A stretch of 64,000 bases of DNA from Mycetocola_B reblochoni. GTDB lineage: Bacteria > Actinomycetota > Actinomycetes > Actinomycetales > Microbacteriaceae. Each line of letters opens with the position of its first letter. Position 1 is the first letter of the stretch. Under the pieces are notes generated by a model, which did not search any database, had not been told where the DNA came from, and saw nothing but the letters and a program-made list of their open reading frames with translations. The stretch lies in the NCBI RefSeq assembly GCF_003667525.1, contig NZ_RCUW01000001.1:62001-126000 (forward strand), written 5' to 3'. Shown here piece by piece: positions 25,321 through 36,223 of the stretch. Made by a program: the position numbers and the translations under genes.

Positions 25321-26690
25321 CGGATGAGGCCGTCCGAATCGTCTGGCTGAGAGACGACCTCCGCCTCGCCGACCATCCGGCCCTGAGCGCCGCAGCCGCT
25401 GCGGGGCCCGTCGTTGTTCTCTATGTCAACGAGGAGGGCCCCTCCATCCGTCCCCTCGGTGGCGCGGCACGCTGGTGGGCGGCGAACAGCCTCGACGCAC
25501 TGGACGCCTCGCTCAGCGAGCACGGTGTGCGTGTGCTGTACCGCCGCGGGGACCCGAGGGAGCTGCTGCCACCGCTCGCCGCCGAGCTCGGCGCGGTCGA
25601 GGTCCACGTGTCCCGGCGCACCGGTGCGCCGCGCAGGGACATCGACGTCCCCGTCCGTTCAGCGCTCGCAGGGGCCGGCGTCGGGTTCGTCGAGCACGAG
25701 GGCTCGCTGATCGAACCGCTCGGCGAGATCCGCACGGGGGCCGGCGAACCGTACTCGGTGTTCACGCCGTACTGGCGTCGGCTGTCGGCGCAGCTGGAGG
25801 TCGCGCCGCCGCGCTCCCCTCTCCCCCGTCCGGCGCGGATCGTCGCTCCCTCCGGGCAGCCGGACGGCGACGACAGGGAGACCTGGGGCTGGCGACCGAG
25901 CCGCCCGGACTGGTCGACCGGCCTGGCCGAACGATGGACCCCGGGGGAGCGCGCGGCCCACGAGACGCTCGAGGCCTTCGTCGCGGAGGGGCTCGAGTCG
26001 TACGAGCAGGACAGGGACGAGCTGCCCGTCGGCGGCTCGGAGCTGTCACCGCGTCTGCGCTGGGGCGAGCTGAGCCCCGCCCAGGTCTGGCACGCGGCCC
26101 GTGCTTCCTCGGCACCGTCCTCCGCGTTCCTCCGGCAGCTCGGCTGGCGCGAGTTCAGCTACCACCTCGTTGAGGCATTCCCGCAGATGCCGACCGCGCC
26201 GTGGCGCGCCGAGTACGCCGGATTCCCCTGGGACTGGGAGTCGGACGAGGCGGTCGAGGCCTGGCAGAGCGGCGAGACCGGCGTCGACCTGGTCGACGCG
26301 GCCATGACCGAGCTCTGGACGTCGGGGTTCATGCACAACAGGGCGAGGATGGTCACCGCGTCCTACCTCACGAAGAACCTGCTCGTGCACTGGCGCAGGG
26401 GCGAGGAGTGGTTCTGGGACACGCTCGTCGACGCGGACGCCGCCGTCAATGCGGTGAGCTGGCAGTGGGTTGCCGGTTCGGGGCCCGATGCGGCACCGTA
26501 CTTCCGCGTGCTCAACCCGATGCGCCAGCAGGAGCGCTTCGACCCGTCGCGACGTTACCTGCACCGCTGGCTGGGCGACAGGGCGGACGAGTTGAGCGCG
26601 GTCGACGCGGATATGCTCCGCGCGCAACGGCGCAACGCCCTCGAGGCCTACGAGCAGATGCGCCGCACACGGGACGAGCGCACCGACTGA
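25317..26690 (+). CDS. Deoxyribodipyrimidine photo-lyase (class I photolyase/cryptochrome family)
   Basis: 457 aa. The N-terminal α/β domain opens VRIVWLRDDLRLADHPAL. The FAD-binding domain has LRQLGWREFSYHLVEAFP, the DVDLVDAAM-like TGVDLVDAAMTELWTSGFMHNRARMVTASYL, and NAVSWQWVAGSGPDAAPYFRVLNP, whose conserved Trp and Asn are those of CPD photolyases. It repairs UV pyrimidine dimers using light. The start overlaps the MarR stop by 4 bp. A strong hairpin lies ~60 bp downstream. Confidence 0.94.
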   Translation: MTDEAVRIVWLRDDLRLADHPALSAAAAAGPVVVLYVNEEGPSIRPLGGAARWWAANSLDALDASLSEHGVRVLYRRGDPRELLPPLAAELGAVEVHVSRRTGAPRRDIDVPVRSALAGAGVGFVEHEGSLIEPLGEIRTGAGEPYSVFTPYWRRLSAQLEVAPPRSPLPRPARIVAPSGQPDGDDRETWGWRPSRPDWSTGLAERWTPGERAAHETLEAFVAEGLESYEQDRDELPVGGSELSPRLRWGELSPAQVWHAARASSAPSSAFLRQLGWREFSYHLVEAFPQMPTAPWRAEYAGFPWDWESDEAVEAWQSGETGVDLVDAAMTELWTSGFMHNRARMVTASYLTKNLLVHWRRGEEWFWDTLVDADAAVNAVSWQWVAGSGPDAAPYFRVLNPMRQQERFDPSRRYLHRWLGDRADELSAVDADMLRAQRRNALEAYEQMRRTRDERTD

Positions 26691-26692
26691 GC

Positions 26693-26738
26693 CCGGGGCA
26701 GCCGGAGACCGGGGCAACCGGAGACCGGGGCAGCCGGA
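26693..26738. repeat. 16-bp tandem repeat after photolyase
   Basis: Three near-identical units of CCGGGGCAGCCGGAGA, the second with one change and the third truncated. The repeat starts 2 bp after the stop codon. Confidence 0.75.
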
Positions 26739-26752
26739 CGGCGACGAGAGAT

Positions 26753-26790
26753 GGGCCCGGACGGCGCGGGATCGAGCGCCGTCCGGGCCC
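26753..26790. terminator. 15-bp stem terminator after photolyase
   Basis: GGGCCCGGACGGCGC pairs perfectly with 26776-26790 around an 8-nt loop. No T-tract follows. Confidence 0.75.
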
Positions 26791-26805
26791 CGGCGCACGC
26801 TCGTC

Positions 26806-27142
26806 CCGCAACCGAACCCCCGTGCGGTTGCGTTCCTCCTGCGCGCCTCGCCCGCGGGAAGAATCCCGCGGGGGCCATCGTGGTCGGAGGAGCACCCCCG
26901 ACACGTTACGACGACGGCTCATCGTCCCCCGCCGTCGTCGTTGCTAAAAAGTAACATAGCGATTCAGGCCCATTCAGCCCGCTTGTGAATACCCGCATGC
27001 ACGCGCATGGATCGCCGGTTTCGCCACCGAACGACCACCGCCGCCCGCCCGAAATCGCTGCAGAACCCCCCGCCGCCCCGGCCGCACCAGTGCATTCTCA
27101 GGGCGGACGCGGCATGATTGACGGGTTGGCCAGGCGACAGGA
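26806..27142. other. Intergenic stretch with three more hairpins
   Basis: No gene is seen. Three further inverted repeats follow the terminator: CGCAACCG/CGGTTGCG (26808-26832), CCCGCGGGA/TCCCGCGGG (about 26849-26871), and ACGACGACGGC/GCCGTCGTCGT (26908-26941). The last abuts CTAAAAAG. The rest, to ~27142, presumably holds the promoter of the mevalonate operon, but no clear -35/-10 pair is visible. Confidence 0.5.
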
Positions 27143-27244
27143 GTGGATACGGACGAGAGCACGCGGACGGGCGCCCACGGGATCATCCCCGGACGTCGCA
27201 CCCCGTCCCCCGACGCAGGCGACCGCCGCTCAGGGCTGATCAGC

Positions 27245-28201
27245 ATGCCCGCGCCGATCGCCGGAGCACGTCTCGGCAACGGCAGGGCGACGGCGAAGTT
27301 CATCCTCATCGGCGAGCACGCGGTCGTCTACGGACGTCCGGCGATCGCGCTCCCCATGCCGGCCCTCGCGATGCGCGCCGCCGCCGTGCCCAGCTCGGGC
27401 GAGCTGTGGCTGGACTCCGAGCACTACCGCGGCCCGCTGAGCCAGGCCCCGGAACGCCTCGCCCCGATCCGCGCAGCCCTCATCGCCACACTCTCCCACC
27501 TCGGCCTGCCCGACCGCGGCCTCGTCGTCAGAACCGAGTCGGCCATCCCCATCGAGCGCGGCCTCGGATCGAGCGCCGCCGTGTCCGCCGCGGTGATCCG
27601 GTCCCTGTTCGACCTCGCCGGTCTCACTCCCGAGCAGGATGAGCTGTTCGAGCTCATCCAGGTGTCGGAGAGGGTCGCGCACGGCTCGCCGAGCGGACTC
27701 GACGCGCACACGGTGACCGCTGCGGGCCCCCTCCGCTTCGAGCGGGGCGTCGCCACCCCCCTGCGCTTCGGGCTCCGCGCGACCTTCATCCTCGCGGACA
27801 CGGGAGTGAGGGGACAGACCCGAGCGGCGATCACCGACCTGGCGCGGCTCCGCGAACGACGTCCCGACTGGGTCGAGGAGCGGTTCGCCCGCATCACCGA
27901 GCTCACCTCGGCGAGCGCCTCCGCCGTCGAGCTCGACGACGTCGCGGCGCTCGGAGGCCACATGTCCGAGGCGCACGGCATCCTCCGCGACCTGGAGGTC
28001 AGCAGCCCAGAGCTGGAGTCGCTCGTCTCCGCTGCGGAGGACGCCGGGGCGCTCGGCGCCAAATTGACCGGTGGGGGCCGGGGTGGTTGCATGGTCGCCG
28101 TGGCCGAATCAACCCAGCAGGCGCTCCGCGTCGCACGAGCACTCGGGGACGCGGGAGCCGCGAGGACCTGGTTGTACGCGACCGGCGGACCCGCCGCATG
28201 A
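27245..28201 (+). CDS. Mevalonate kinase
   Basis: 318 aa from ATG 27245. GHMP-kinase motifs: ATAKFILIGEHAVVYGRPAIA (motif 1), the ATP loop IPIERGLGSSAAVSAAVIRS, and the C-terminal GAKLTGGGRGGCMVA. It phosphorylates mevalonate, the first kinase step of the mevalonate route to IPP. An alternative GTG at 27143 would add 34 low-complexity residues. Neither start has a good ribosome site, but the ATG fits family length. The stop overlaps the next start (ATGA). Confidence 0.9.
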   Translation: MPAPIAGARLGNGRATAKFILIGEHAVVYGRPAIALPMPALAMRAAAVPSSGELWLDSEHYRGPLSQAPERLAPIRAALIATLSHLGLPDRGLVVRTESAIPIERGLGSSAAVSAAVIRSLFDLAGLTPEQDELFELIQVSERVAHGSPSGLDAHTVTAAGPLRFERGVATPLRFGLRATFILADTGVRGQTRAAITDLARLRERRPDWVEERFARITELTSASASAVELDDVAALGGHMSEAHGILRDLEVSSPELESLVSAAEDAGALGAKLTGGGRGGCMVAVAESTQQALRVARALGDAGAARTWLYATGGPAA

Positions 28202-29190
28202 GCCGTACCGGCAGGGGGGCCGTCGCGACCGCGCACAGCAACATCGCGCTGATCAAGTACTGGGGCAAGCGCGACGCACGCCTCGCGATCCCGTCGACGT
28301 CGAGCCTCTCGCTCACACTGGACGTCTTCCCGACGACGACCCGGGTGGCGTTCGACGACGCGCTCGAGACGGACACCGTCCAGCTCGACGGTGCGCCGAT
28401 GCCGCCGCGCGCCGCGGCGCGGGTGTCCGACTTCCTCGACCTGGTCAGGGAGCGCGCCGGCATCACCACGGCGGCACGGGTCGTCACCGAGAACGCCGTC
28501 CCGACCGGCGCGGGGCTGGCCTCATCGGCGTCCGGCTTCGCGGCCCTGGCCGGCGCCGCCAGCACGGCCGCGGGACTCGACCTGGACACGAGGGAGCTGT
28601 CGCGGCTCGCACGCCGGGGGTCCGGCTCGGCTTCGCGCTCGGTGTTCGGCGGTCTCGTCCAGTGGAACGCCGGCACCGGCGACGCCGACTCCTACGCGGA
28701 GCCGGTCCCGTCGGGTGATCTGAGCCTCGCGATGATCGTCGTCGTCGTGAACGCCGCGGAGAAGGCCGTCTCCAGCCGTGACGGCATGCGGCGCACCGTC
28801 GAGACATCCCCCTTCTACGAGCCGTGGGTGTCACGCTCCGCCGACGATCTGGCACAGATGCGACGCGCGATCGCGGACGCCGACCTCGCCTCCGTGTGCG
28901 AGATCGCCGAGTCCAACGCGATGGGCATGCACGGGACGATGCTGGGGGCCCGTCCGCCGTTCAGTTACTGGGAGCCGGCGTCGCTCGCGGTCATGGGCGT
29001 CGTGCGCGCGCTGAGGGACAGGGGCGTCGTCTGCGGCTTCACCATGGACGCGGGGCCGAACGTCAAGATCATCTGCTCTCCCTCCGACGTCGCCACCGTG
29101 ACGGCGGCGCTCGACGACGCGGTCCCTGGCGCCGAGCGCATCGTCGCCGGTCCCGGGCCCGGGCTCCTCATCCGGGAGGACGCGTCGTGA
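28198..29190 (+). CDS. mvaD: Diphosphomevalonate decarboxylase
   Basis: 330 aa from ATG 28198. The signature ATAHSNIALIKYWGKRD is near the N-terminus, SSLSLTLDVFPTTT follows, then the phosphate loop AVPTGAGLASSASGFAAL and RRGSGSASRSVFGGLVQWN. The sequence TMDAGPNVKIIC is the decarboxylase C-terminal motif. It converts mevalonate diphosphate to IPP. It is coupled to its neighbours by 4-bp overlaps on both sides. Confidence 0.94.
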   Translation: MSRTGRGAVATAHSNIALIKYWGKRDARLAIPSTSSLSLTLDVFPTTTRVAFDDALETDTVQLDGAPMPPRAAARVSDFLDLVRERAGITTAARVVTENAVPTGAGLASSASGFAALAGAASTAAGLDLDTRELSRLARRGSGSASRSVFGGLVQWNAGTGDADSYAEPVPSGDLSLAMIVVVVNAAEKAVSSRDGMRRTVETSPFYEPWVSRSADDLAQMRRAIADADLASVCEIAESNAMGMHGTMLGARPPFSYWEPASLAVMGVVRALRDRGVVCGFTMDAGPNVKIICSPSDVATVTAALDDAVPGAERIVAGPGPGLLIREDAS

Positions 29191-30260
29191 TCCGCGTCAG
29201 TGCGCCGGGCAAGCTGTTCATCGCCGGCGAGTACGCCGTCGTCGAGACAGGCCAGCCCGCCGTGCTCGTCGCCGTCGACCGCTACCTGACGGTTGAGCTC
29301 CAGCCCGCCACCGGCGAGGGCAGGCTGATCAGCGACCAGTACGGCCGGCTCCCCGTGTTGTGGAGGCGTGCGGGCAGCCGGCTCGTCCTCGACACGGACC
29401 AGCGCCCCTTCGACTACGTCCTCGAGGCGATCAGCGCGGTCGAGTCGTATGCGACGGAGTCCGGGCATCCGCTGGGCTACTACGATCTGACGATCTCCAG
29501 CGAACTGGACGACATGTCCGGCCGCAAGTTCGGGCTCGGCTCGAGCGCGGCCGTCACCGCCGCGACGGTCCAGGCCCTCGACCGCTTCTACGATCTGGGG
29601 CTGTCCCGGCTGGAGCTGCTGAAGCTCGCGTATCTGGCGACGATGCGTGTCAACGCGAACGGCTCCGGAGGTGACCTCGCCGCGAGCATGTTTGGCGGCT
29701 GGATCGCGTACACCGCGTTCGACCGCGCCTGGGTGGCGGACAACCGCGAGCGGATGTCGACGGTCGAGATGGTGCGCAGCGAGTGGCCGGGGCTCTCCGT
29801 CCGTGCCATCACGCCTCCGTCGGCGCTTCAGCTGATCGTCGGATGGACCGGTGTTCCCGCGTCGACGATGAGCCTCGTGAGCAGCGTCCAGGACCGCAAG
29901 TCGACGACGAACAGTCACTACGGCGAGTTCCTCTCCCAGAGTCGGGCCTGCGTCGAGGAGCTCGTCGCGGCGTTCGAGGCGGACGATGCCGTCGTGGCAC
30001 AGCGTCAGATCCGCCAGGCTCGGCGCCTGCTGCAACGACTGTCCGCCGAGTCGGAGCTCGTCATCGAGACGCCGGCTCTGCGTCTGCTCTGCGACTCCGC
30101 CGGGCGGGCGGGCGGAGCGGCGAAGTCCTCCGGAGCTGGCGGAGGGGACTGCGGCATCGTGCTCATCGACACGGGAATCGACGTGCGTCCGATGCTGCGG
30201 GAGTGGGAGCTCAACGATATCCGGCACCTCGCGATCGGCGTTCACCCCGCCGAGCGCTGA
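29187..30260 (+). CDS. Phosphomevalonate kinase
   Basis: 357 aa from GTG 29187, which overlaps the mvaD stop (GTGA). GHMP motifs: VSAPGKLFIAGEYAVVETGQPAVLVAVDR, the ATP loop GRKFGLGSSAAVTAATVQAL, and GAAKSSGAGGGDCGIVLI at the C-terminus. It makes mevalonate diphosphate. With the two preceding genes it forms the lower mevalonate pathway. IPP isomerase, HMG-CoA synthase and HMG-CoA reductase genes are not in the window. Confidence 0.93.
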   Translation: MIRVSAPGKLFIAGEYAVVETGQPAVLVAVDRYLTVELQPATGEGRLISDQYGRLPVLWRRAGSRLVLDTDQRPFDYVLEAISAVESYATESGHPLGYYDLTISSELDDMSGRKFGLGSSAAVTAATVQALDRFYDLGLSRLELLKLAYLATMRVNANGSGGDLAASMFGGWIAYTAFDRAWVADNRERMSTVEMVRSEWPGLSVRAITPPSALQLIVGWTGVPASTMSLVSSVQDRKSTTNSHYGEFLSQSRACVEELVAAFEADDAVVAQRQIRQARRLLQRLSAESELVIETPALRLLCDSAGRAGGAAKSSGAGGGDCGIVLIDTGIDVRPMLREWELNDIRHLAIGVHPAER

Positions 30261-30351
30261 GCGCCACCACGCAGGCCGATGCCGACCGGGGTCGAGGCCC
30301 GCTGCCCTGAGCGCCAAGCGCCGTTCGCCGAGCCCCGGAGCCGGCGAACGA

Positions 30352-30393
30352 GCAACGGGCAACGGGCAACGGGCAACGGGCAACGGGCAACGG
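30352..30393. repeat. GCAACGG heptamer x6
   Basis: Six exact heptamers lie between the phosphomevalonate kinase stop and the terminator hairpin. There is no sign of coding. Confidence 0.9.
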
Positions 30394-30428
30394 TGTCGTC
30401 CTGACCGGGCGCCGGCTTCCCCCGACAC

Positions 30429-30467
30429 GAGCGGACCCCGCGAGCTGAGCGCTCGCGGGGTCCGCTC
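30429..30467. terminator. 16-bp stem bidirectional terminator
   Basis: GAGCGGACCCCGCGAG pairs with 30452-30467 around a 7-nt loop. It sits between the convergent mevalonate operon and surface-protein gene. Confidence 0.8.
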
Positions 30468-30481
30468 ATCACGTCGAGGCG

Positions 30482-32110
<1,629 letters not shown>

Positions 32111-32219
32111 CTCGAGTGATCCCTTTCATCATCCGTCGCGGCGCGCGGAGCGGCACCGCCCCGCAGGCATCACCGGAAGGGACCGGTCGACGGGGGGCGC
32201 GGGATGTCAGTCGGGCACC

Positions 32220-32225
32220 ACTATA
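32220..32225 (-). promoter_or_regulatory. -10 element for the surface-protein gene
   Basis: TATAGT on the minus strand, ~110 bp upstream of ATG 32110, inside the 250-bp divergent gap 32111-32360. The -35 is unclear. The long leader has no ORF I trust. Confidence 0.45.
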
Positions 32226-32360
32226 CTCACCTAAGCTGATGAATATTCACGTTTGCCTGGGGAGCGCTCCCCATCTTTGTCGACGTCCCCCAGCGCGCCG
32301 TGCCCCACGTCGTCCGCAGCCACAGGCGGAACCGCAGCCGCGATCCCATACGCTGAAGGA

Positions 32361-33335
32361 ATGGTCACCGCGAACTCGAGCCCCGCACGCGCCTGGGGAC
32401 CCGGCGCCCGACTCCTGGGGACCGGTCACCACCAGCCCGAACGCGTGGTCGACAACGCCGAGATCGCGCGACTGGTCGACACCACCGACGAGTGGATCAC
32501 CCAGAGGGTGGGCATCCGTACACGCCGCCTCGCCGGCCCGGACGACACCGTGGCCTCCATCGCCACCCTCGCCGCCGCACGCGCCCTCGACGACGCCGGC
32601 GTCGCACCGGAGGACATCGACCTGGTCGTCGTCGCGACGTTCTCCAACATCGACCGTTCGCCGAGCACCGCCGGCCGCGTCGCCGAGGGGATCGGCTCAT
32701 CCACCGCGGCGGCGTTCGACGTCAACTCCGCCTGCTCCGGGTTCGTGCAGTCCCTCGCCATCGCGCAGCAGGCGATCGCCGCGGGGACGGCGCGAACGGC
32801 GGTCGTGGTGGGCGCGGAGCTCATGTCCGACATCACCGACTGGACCGACCGCTCCACCTGCATCCTCGTCGGTGACGGCGCCGGCGCCGTCGTGCTCGGG
32901 GCCGCCGAACAGTCGGAGATGAGCCCCGTCGTCTGGGGCTCCGTGCCGGGACTCGCCGACAGCGTCCGGGTTGAGCGACCCGAGCGGACCTTCAGGCAGA
33001 ACGGCAGGGCCGTGTTCCGCTGGGCCATCACCGAGGCCGCGGGTCACGCCAGGCGGGCGATCGAGCGCGCCGGCCTCTCACCGGAGGACATCGCCGTCTT
33101 CGTCCCCCACCAGGCGAACCTGCGGATCGTCGAGCCGCTCGCACAGCAGCTCGGGGTCGTCAACGCGATCGTCGCGACGGACGTCGTCGAGTCGGGGAAC
33201 ACCTCGGGCGCGAGCATCCCGCTCGCCCTGTCGAAGCTGCTGGCGACGCACGACGTCCCGAGCGGTGCGCCGATCCTGCTTTTCGGCTTCGGCGGCGGGT
33301 TCGCCTACGCCGGCCAGGTGGTCCTCGCCCCCTGA
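32361..33335 (+). CDS. 3-oxoacyl-ACP synthase III (KAS III/FabH family)
   Basis: 324 aa from ATG 32361; TACGCT ends 6 nt upstream, so it may be leaderless. The catalytic Cys is in FDVNSACSGFVQSLAIA, the His in VFVPHQANLRI and the Asn in ESGNTSGASIPLAL. TTDEWITQRVGIRTRR is typical of FabH. It condenses an acyl-CoA with malonyl-ACP to begin fatty acid synthesis. It stands apart from any fab cluster, so it may be a paralogue for branched or specialised acyl chains. An HMG-CoA synthase role for the nearby mevalonate genes is not supported by its motifs. Confidence 0.9.
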   Translation: MVTANSSPARAWGPGARLLGTGHHQPERVVDNAEIARLVDTTDEWITQRVGIRTRRLAGPDDTVASIATLAAARALDDAGVAPEDIDLVVVATFSNIDRSPSTAGRVAEGIGSSTAAAFDVNSACSGFVQSLAIAQQAIAAGTARTAVVVGAELMSDITDWTDRSTCILVGDGAGAVVLGAAEQSEMSPVVWGSVPGLADSVRVERPERTFRQNGRAVFRWAITEAAGHARRAIERAGLSPEDIAVFVPHQANLRIVEPLAQQLGVVNAIVATDVVESGNTSGASIPLALSKLLATHDVPSGAPILLFGFGGGFAYAGQVVLAP

Positions 33336-33372
33336 CCGCGCCGAGCCGGACCTCGCCGCGCGGGCGGGCGCT

Positions 33373-34548
33373 CTATTCGGGCGCGGAGCCGCGAAGCTCG
33401 GCAGCGATTCGCTCCCCCGCGATCTCCAGCCAGCGCGGCGCCTCGGCCCTGGCCGCGGCAACGCTCGGAGCGAGGTCGACGAGTGCGACCGACCAGAGCA
33501 CGCCCTCCGCGCGGAGCGCCTCCTCCGACACCGAGCACACCCCGGCGACCGCAGCGACGGGGACGCCGGCCGCAGCCGCCATCCGCGCAGCCGCGATGGG
33601 GGCCTTGCCACCGAGCGACTGCTCGTCCAGCGACCCCTCCCCGACGACGACGAGGTCCGCGTCGACGATCGCAGCCTCCAGGTCGATGAGCTGCGCGACC
33701 AGCTCGCTCCCCGCGACGAGCTCTGCACCGGCCGCCGCGACGAAGGCGGAGGGGAAACCACCGGCCGCACCGCACCCGGCACGGTCCGGGTCCACCCCCG
33801 TTGCGGCGAACAGCACCCGAGCCCATCGCCTCAGCGCCCGGTCCAAACGCGCCACGGTCGCGGCGTCGGCCCCCTTCTGCGGCGAGAACACGGCGGCCGC
33901 GCCACGCTCCCCCGTCAACGGGTTGTCGACGTCAACGGCGAGACGGAGGTCGAGCGAGGCCAGCCGGGGGTCGAGCCCGGAGAGGTCCAGCTCCGCCACC
34001 CGCTCGATAGTCAGCGCGCCCTCGTCATCGAGGACCGCGCCGCGATCGTCACGGAGGCGTGCACCGAGAGCCGCCAGGGCGCCGGCGCCACCGTCGGTCA
34101 TCGCGGACCCGCCCAGCGTGACGACGACCTCGTCCACCCCCTCGTCGAGGGCGGCGGCGATCAGCTGCCCCGTCCCGGCGCTCGACGAGCGGAGGGCGCT
34201 GTCCACGTCAGGGGCGACGAACGCCAGTCCACTCGCCGCGGCTGACTCGACGACCGCGGATCGGCGGCCGCCCGCGTCGATCACGGCCCAGCCAGCCTCC
34301 GTCGACCGTCCGAGCGGATCGCGCACCCGCGCCACCCTGCGGTCAGCGCCGGCGAGAACGACGGCGTCGATCGTGCCCTCGCCGCCGTCGGCGATGGGCA
34401 GGATGGTGATCCGCGCGTCGGGGCGGACCCGGCGGATGCCGGCAGCGATCGACTGTGCGACCTGCTCTGCGGTGGCGGAGCCCTTGAACTTGTCGGGGGC
34501 GAGGAGGATGCGCGGTCCGGCTGCAGTGCGGGATTCGGGGGTGCTCAC
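33373..34548 (-). CDS. Glycerate kinase (GlxK/GarK family)
   Basis: 391 aa from GTG 34548. The N-terminal signature ILLAPDKFKGSATAEQVAQSIAAG, ADGGEGTIDAV, LGGSAMTDGGAGAL and the late ADLVVVGEGSLDEQSLGGKAPI identify the family. It phosphorylates D-glycerate. It is monocistronic. The 34549-34739 gap downstream of katA contains nothing recognisable. Confidence 0.93.
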   Translation of the reverse strand: MSTPESRTAAGPRILLAPDKFKGSATAEQVAQSIAAGIRRVRPDARITILPIADGGEGTIDAVVLAGADRRVARVRDPLGRSTEAGWAVIDAGGRRSAVVESAAASGLAFVAPDVDSALRSSSAGTGQLIAAALDEGVDEVVVTLGGSAMTDGGAGALAALGARLRDDRGAVLDDEGALTIERVAELDLSGLDPRLASLDLRLAVDVDNPLTGERGAAAVFSPQKGADAATVARLDRALRRWARVLFAATGVDPDRAGCGAAGGFPSAFVAAAGAELVAGSELVAQLIDLEAAIVDADLVVVGEGSLDEQSLGGKAPIAAARMAAAAGVPVAAVAGVCSVSEEALRAEGVLWSVALVDLAPSVAAARAEAPRWLEIAGERIAAELRGSAPE

Positions 34549-34739
34549 GTCGTCGAGCCTAGCGGGGCACGACCGTTCGGGGACCGCCGGGCCGCGGAGA
34601 GGAACCGTGCCGAACCGGCCGCCGCGCGCGGGTCCGGCTGGCGTGCAGCGGAGACAGGCGACCGGCCGGGGAAACGGAGCGGCCGCCGGCGCTCACGCAC
34701 CGACGGCCACTCCGATCATGCGGGTTCACACCCCCGGGG

Positions 34740-36188
34740 TCACGCCTCCAGACGAGCCCTCAGCGCGGCGCCGAGCTCCGCGTCGACCTGGGTCCAGTAC
34801 CAGATGGCCCGCTCACGGACCTCCTCGCGGGTGACGCCCGACACCGCACCGGTGATGGTGTCCAGGAAACGGGCCTTCGCCTCGTTGTCGAACACGTCGC
34901 GGTACAGCGTCCCGGCCTGGCCGAAGTCGTCATCCTCGGCGTGCAGCGTCGCCGCCGCGCGCACCAGAGCACCGTCGGACTCCCAGCTGCCGACACCGGC
35001 CGCCGCCGCATCGGCGGTCGGCCCGCCCAGCGAGTTGGGTGCGTAGTTCGGCGCACCGGCCGCGGGGAAGGTGTGGCGGAGCTGGCCGTCGCGGCTGTAG
35101 GTGTTGACCTCGGCCGCGTGCGGCGCGTTGACCGGCAGCTCCTGGTAGTTCGTGCCGACACGGTAGCGCTGCGCGTCGGGGTAGGAGAACACGCGCGCCA
35201 TGAGCATCTTGTCCGGACTGATGTCGATGCCGGGGACCGTGTTCGCCGGCGAGAACGCCGCCTGCTCGATCTCGGCGAAGAAGTTCTCCGGGTTGCGGTT
35301 GAGCGTGTGCACGCCGACCGAGATGAGCGGGTAGTCCGCATGCGGCCAGACCTTGGTCAGGTCGAAGGGGTTGAAGCGGTAGGTCTTGGCGTCCTCGTAG
35401 GGCATGATCTGCACCTTGAGCTCCCACGCGGGGAACTCGCCGCGCTCGATCGCCTCGTACAGGTCACGGCGGTAGTGGTCCGCGTCCGCACCGGCGATGA
35501 CCTCGGCGCTGTCGTTGCCGATCTCGTGGTTGCCCTGCAGCGAGACGAAGTGGTACTTCACCCAGAAGCGATCGCCCTCGGCGTTGATCCACTGGTAGGT
35601 GTGGGACCCGAAGCCGGGCATCTCGCGCCAGCTGCGCGGGAGGCCGCGGTCACCCATCAGGTAGGTGACCTGGTGGGCGGACTCCGGCGACAGGGTCCAG
35701 AAGTCCCACTGCATGTCGGCGTCGCGCAGACCGGAACCGGGAAGCCGCTTCTGCGAGTGAATGAAGTCGGGGAACTTGATGCCGTCGCGGATGAAGAACA
35801 CCGGGGTGTTGTTGCCGACGATGTCGTAGTTGCCCTCGGGCGTGTAGAACTTCACGGAGAAGCCGCGGACGTCGCGCCAGGTGTCGGGCGAGCCCTGCTC
35901 GCCGGCGACCGAGGAGAAGCGCTGCAGCGTCTCGACGGTCGACCCCGGCTGGAACAGCGCGGCGGTGGTGTAGGCGGACACGTCGCCGGTGACGACGAAC
36001 TCGCCGAAGGCCCCGCCTCCCTTGGCGTGCACGATGCGCTCGGGGATGCGCTCGCGGTTGAACTGGGCGAGCTTCTCGACGAGGTACCGATCGTGCAGCG
36101 CGGTGACGCCGTCGGCGCCCGCGGTGAGCGAGTGCTCGTCACTGGGTACGGGCGCTCCGGTCAGGCTGGTCGTCCTGTTTTCTGACAT
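34740..36188 (-). CDS. katA: Catalase (haem, small-subunit clade)
   Basis: 482 aa from ATG 36188, chosen for its GGAGGAG site 5 nt upstream over the in-frame start at 36227. The distal His region is PERIVHAKGGGAFGEF with His in VHAKG, then the Asn in YDIVGNNTPVFFIRD. The proximal haem-ligand Tyr is in MLMARVFSYPDAQRYRVG. It decomposes hydrogen peroxide. The Fur-family gene is immediately upstream with a 35-bp gap, so the two are probably one peroxide-responsive transcript. Confidence 0.95.
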   Translation of the reverse strand: MSENRTTSLTGAPVPSDEHSLTAGADGVTALHDRYLVEKLAQFNRERIPERIVHAKGGGAFGEFVVTGDVSAYTTAALFQPGSTVETLQRFSSVAGEQGSPDTWRDVRGFSVKFYTPEGNYDIVGNNTPVFFIRDGIKFPDFIHSQKRLPGSGLRDADMQWDFWTLSPESAHQVTYLMGDRGLPRSWREMPGFGSHTYQWINAEGDRFWVKYHFVSLQGNHEIGNDSAEVIAGADADHYRRDLYEAIERGEFPAWELKVQIMPYEDAKTYRFNPFDLTKVWPHADYPLISVGVHTLNRNPENFFAEIEQAAFSPANTVPGIDISPDKMLMARVFSYPDAQRYRVGTNYQELPVNAPHAAEVNTYSRDGQLRHTFPAAGAPNYAPNSLGGPTADAAAAGVGSWESDGALVRAAATLHAEDDDFGQAGTLYRDVFDNEAKARFLDTITGAVSGVTREEVRERAIWYWTQVDAELGAALRARLEA

Positions 36189-36223
36189 GGGTTCTCCTCC
36201 GGGTGTGGACGTTGGGCGGATGG

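Noticed and set aside
30352..30393. Heptamer array considered as part of a CRISPR or other spacer array
   Set aside because: Units are contiguous with no spacers; it is simply a microsatellite.
32215..32245. TTAGGTGAG near the surface-protein promoter as an IdeR/DtxR box
   Set aside because: Only one half-site matches; the expected symmetric CTAACCTAA half is absent.
32361..33335. KAS III gene as the missing HMG-CoA synthase of the mevalonate pathway
   Set aside because: It has FabH-type Cys, His and Asn motifs (NSACSGF, PHQANLR, SGNTSGAS) rather than HMG-CoA synthase signatures, and it is separated from the mevalonate operon by a convergent gene.
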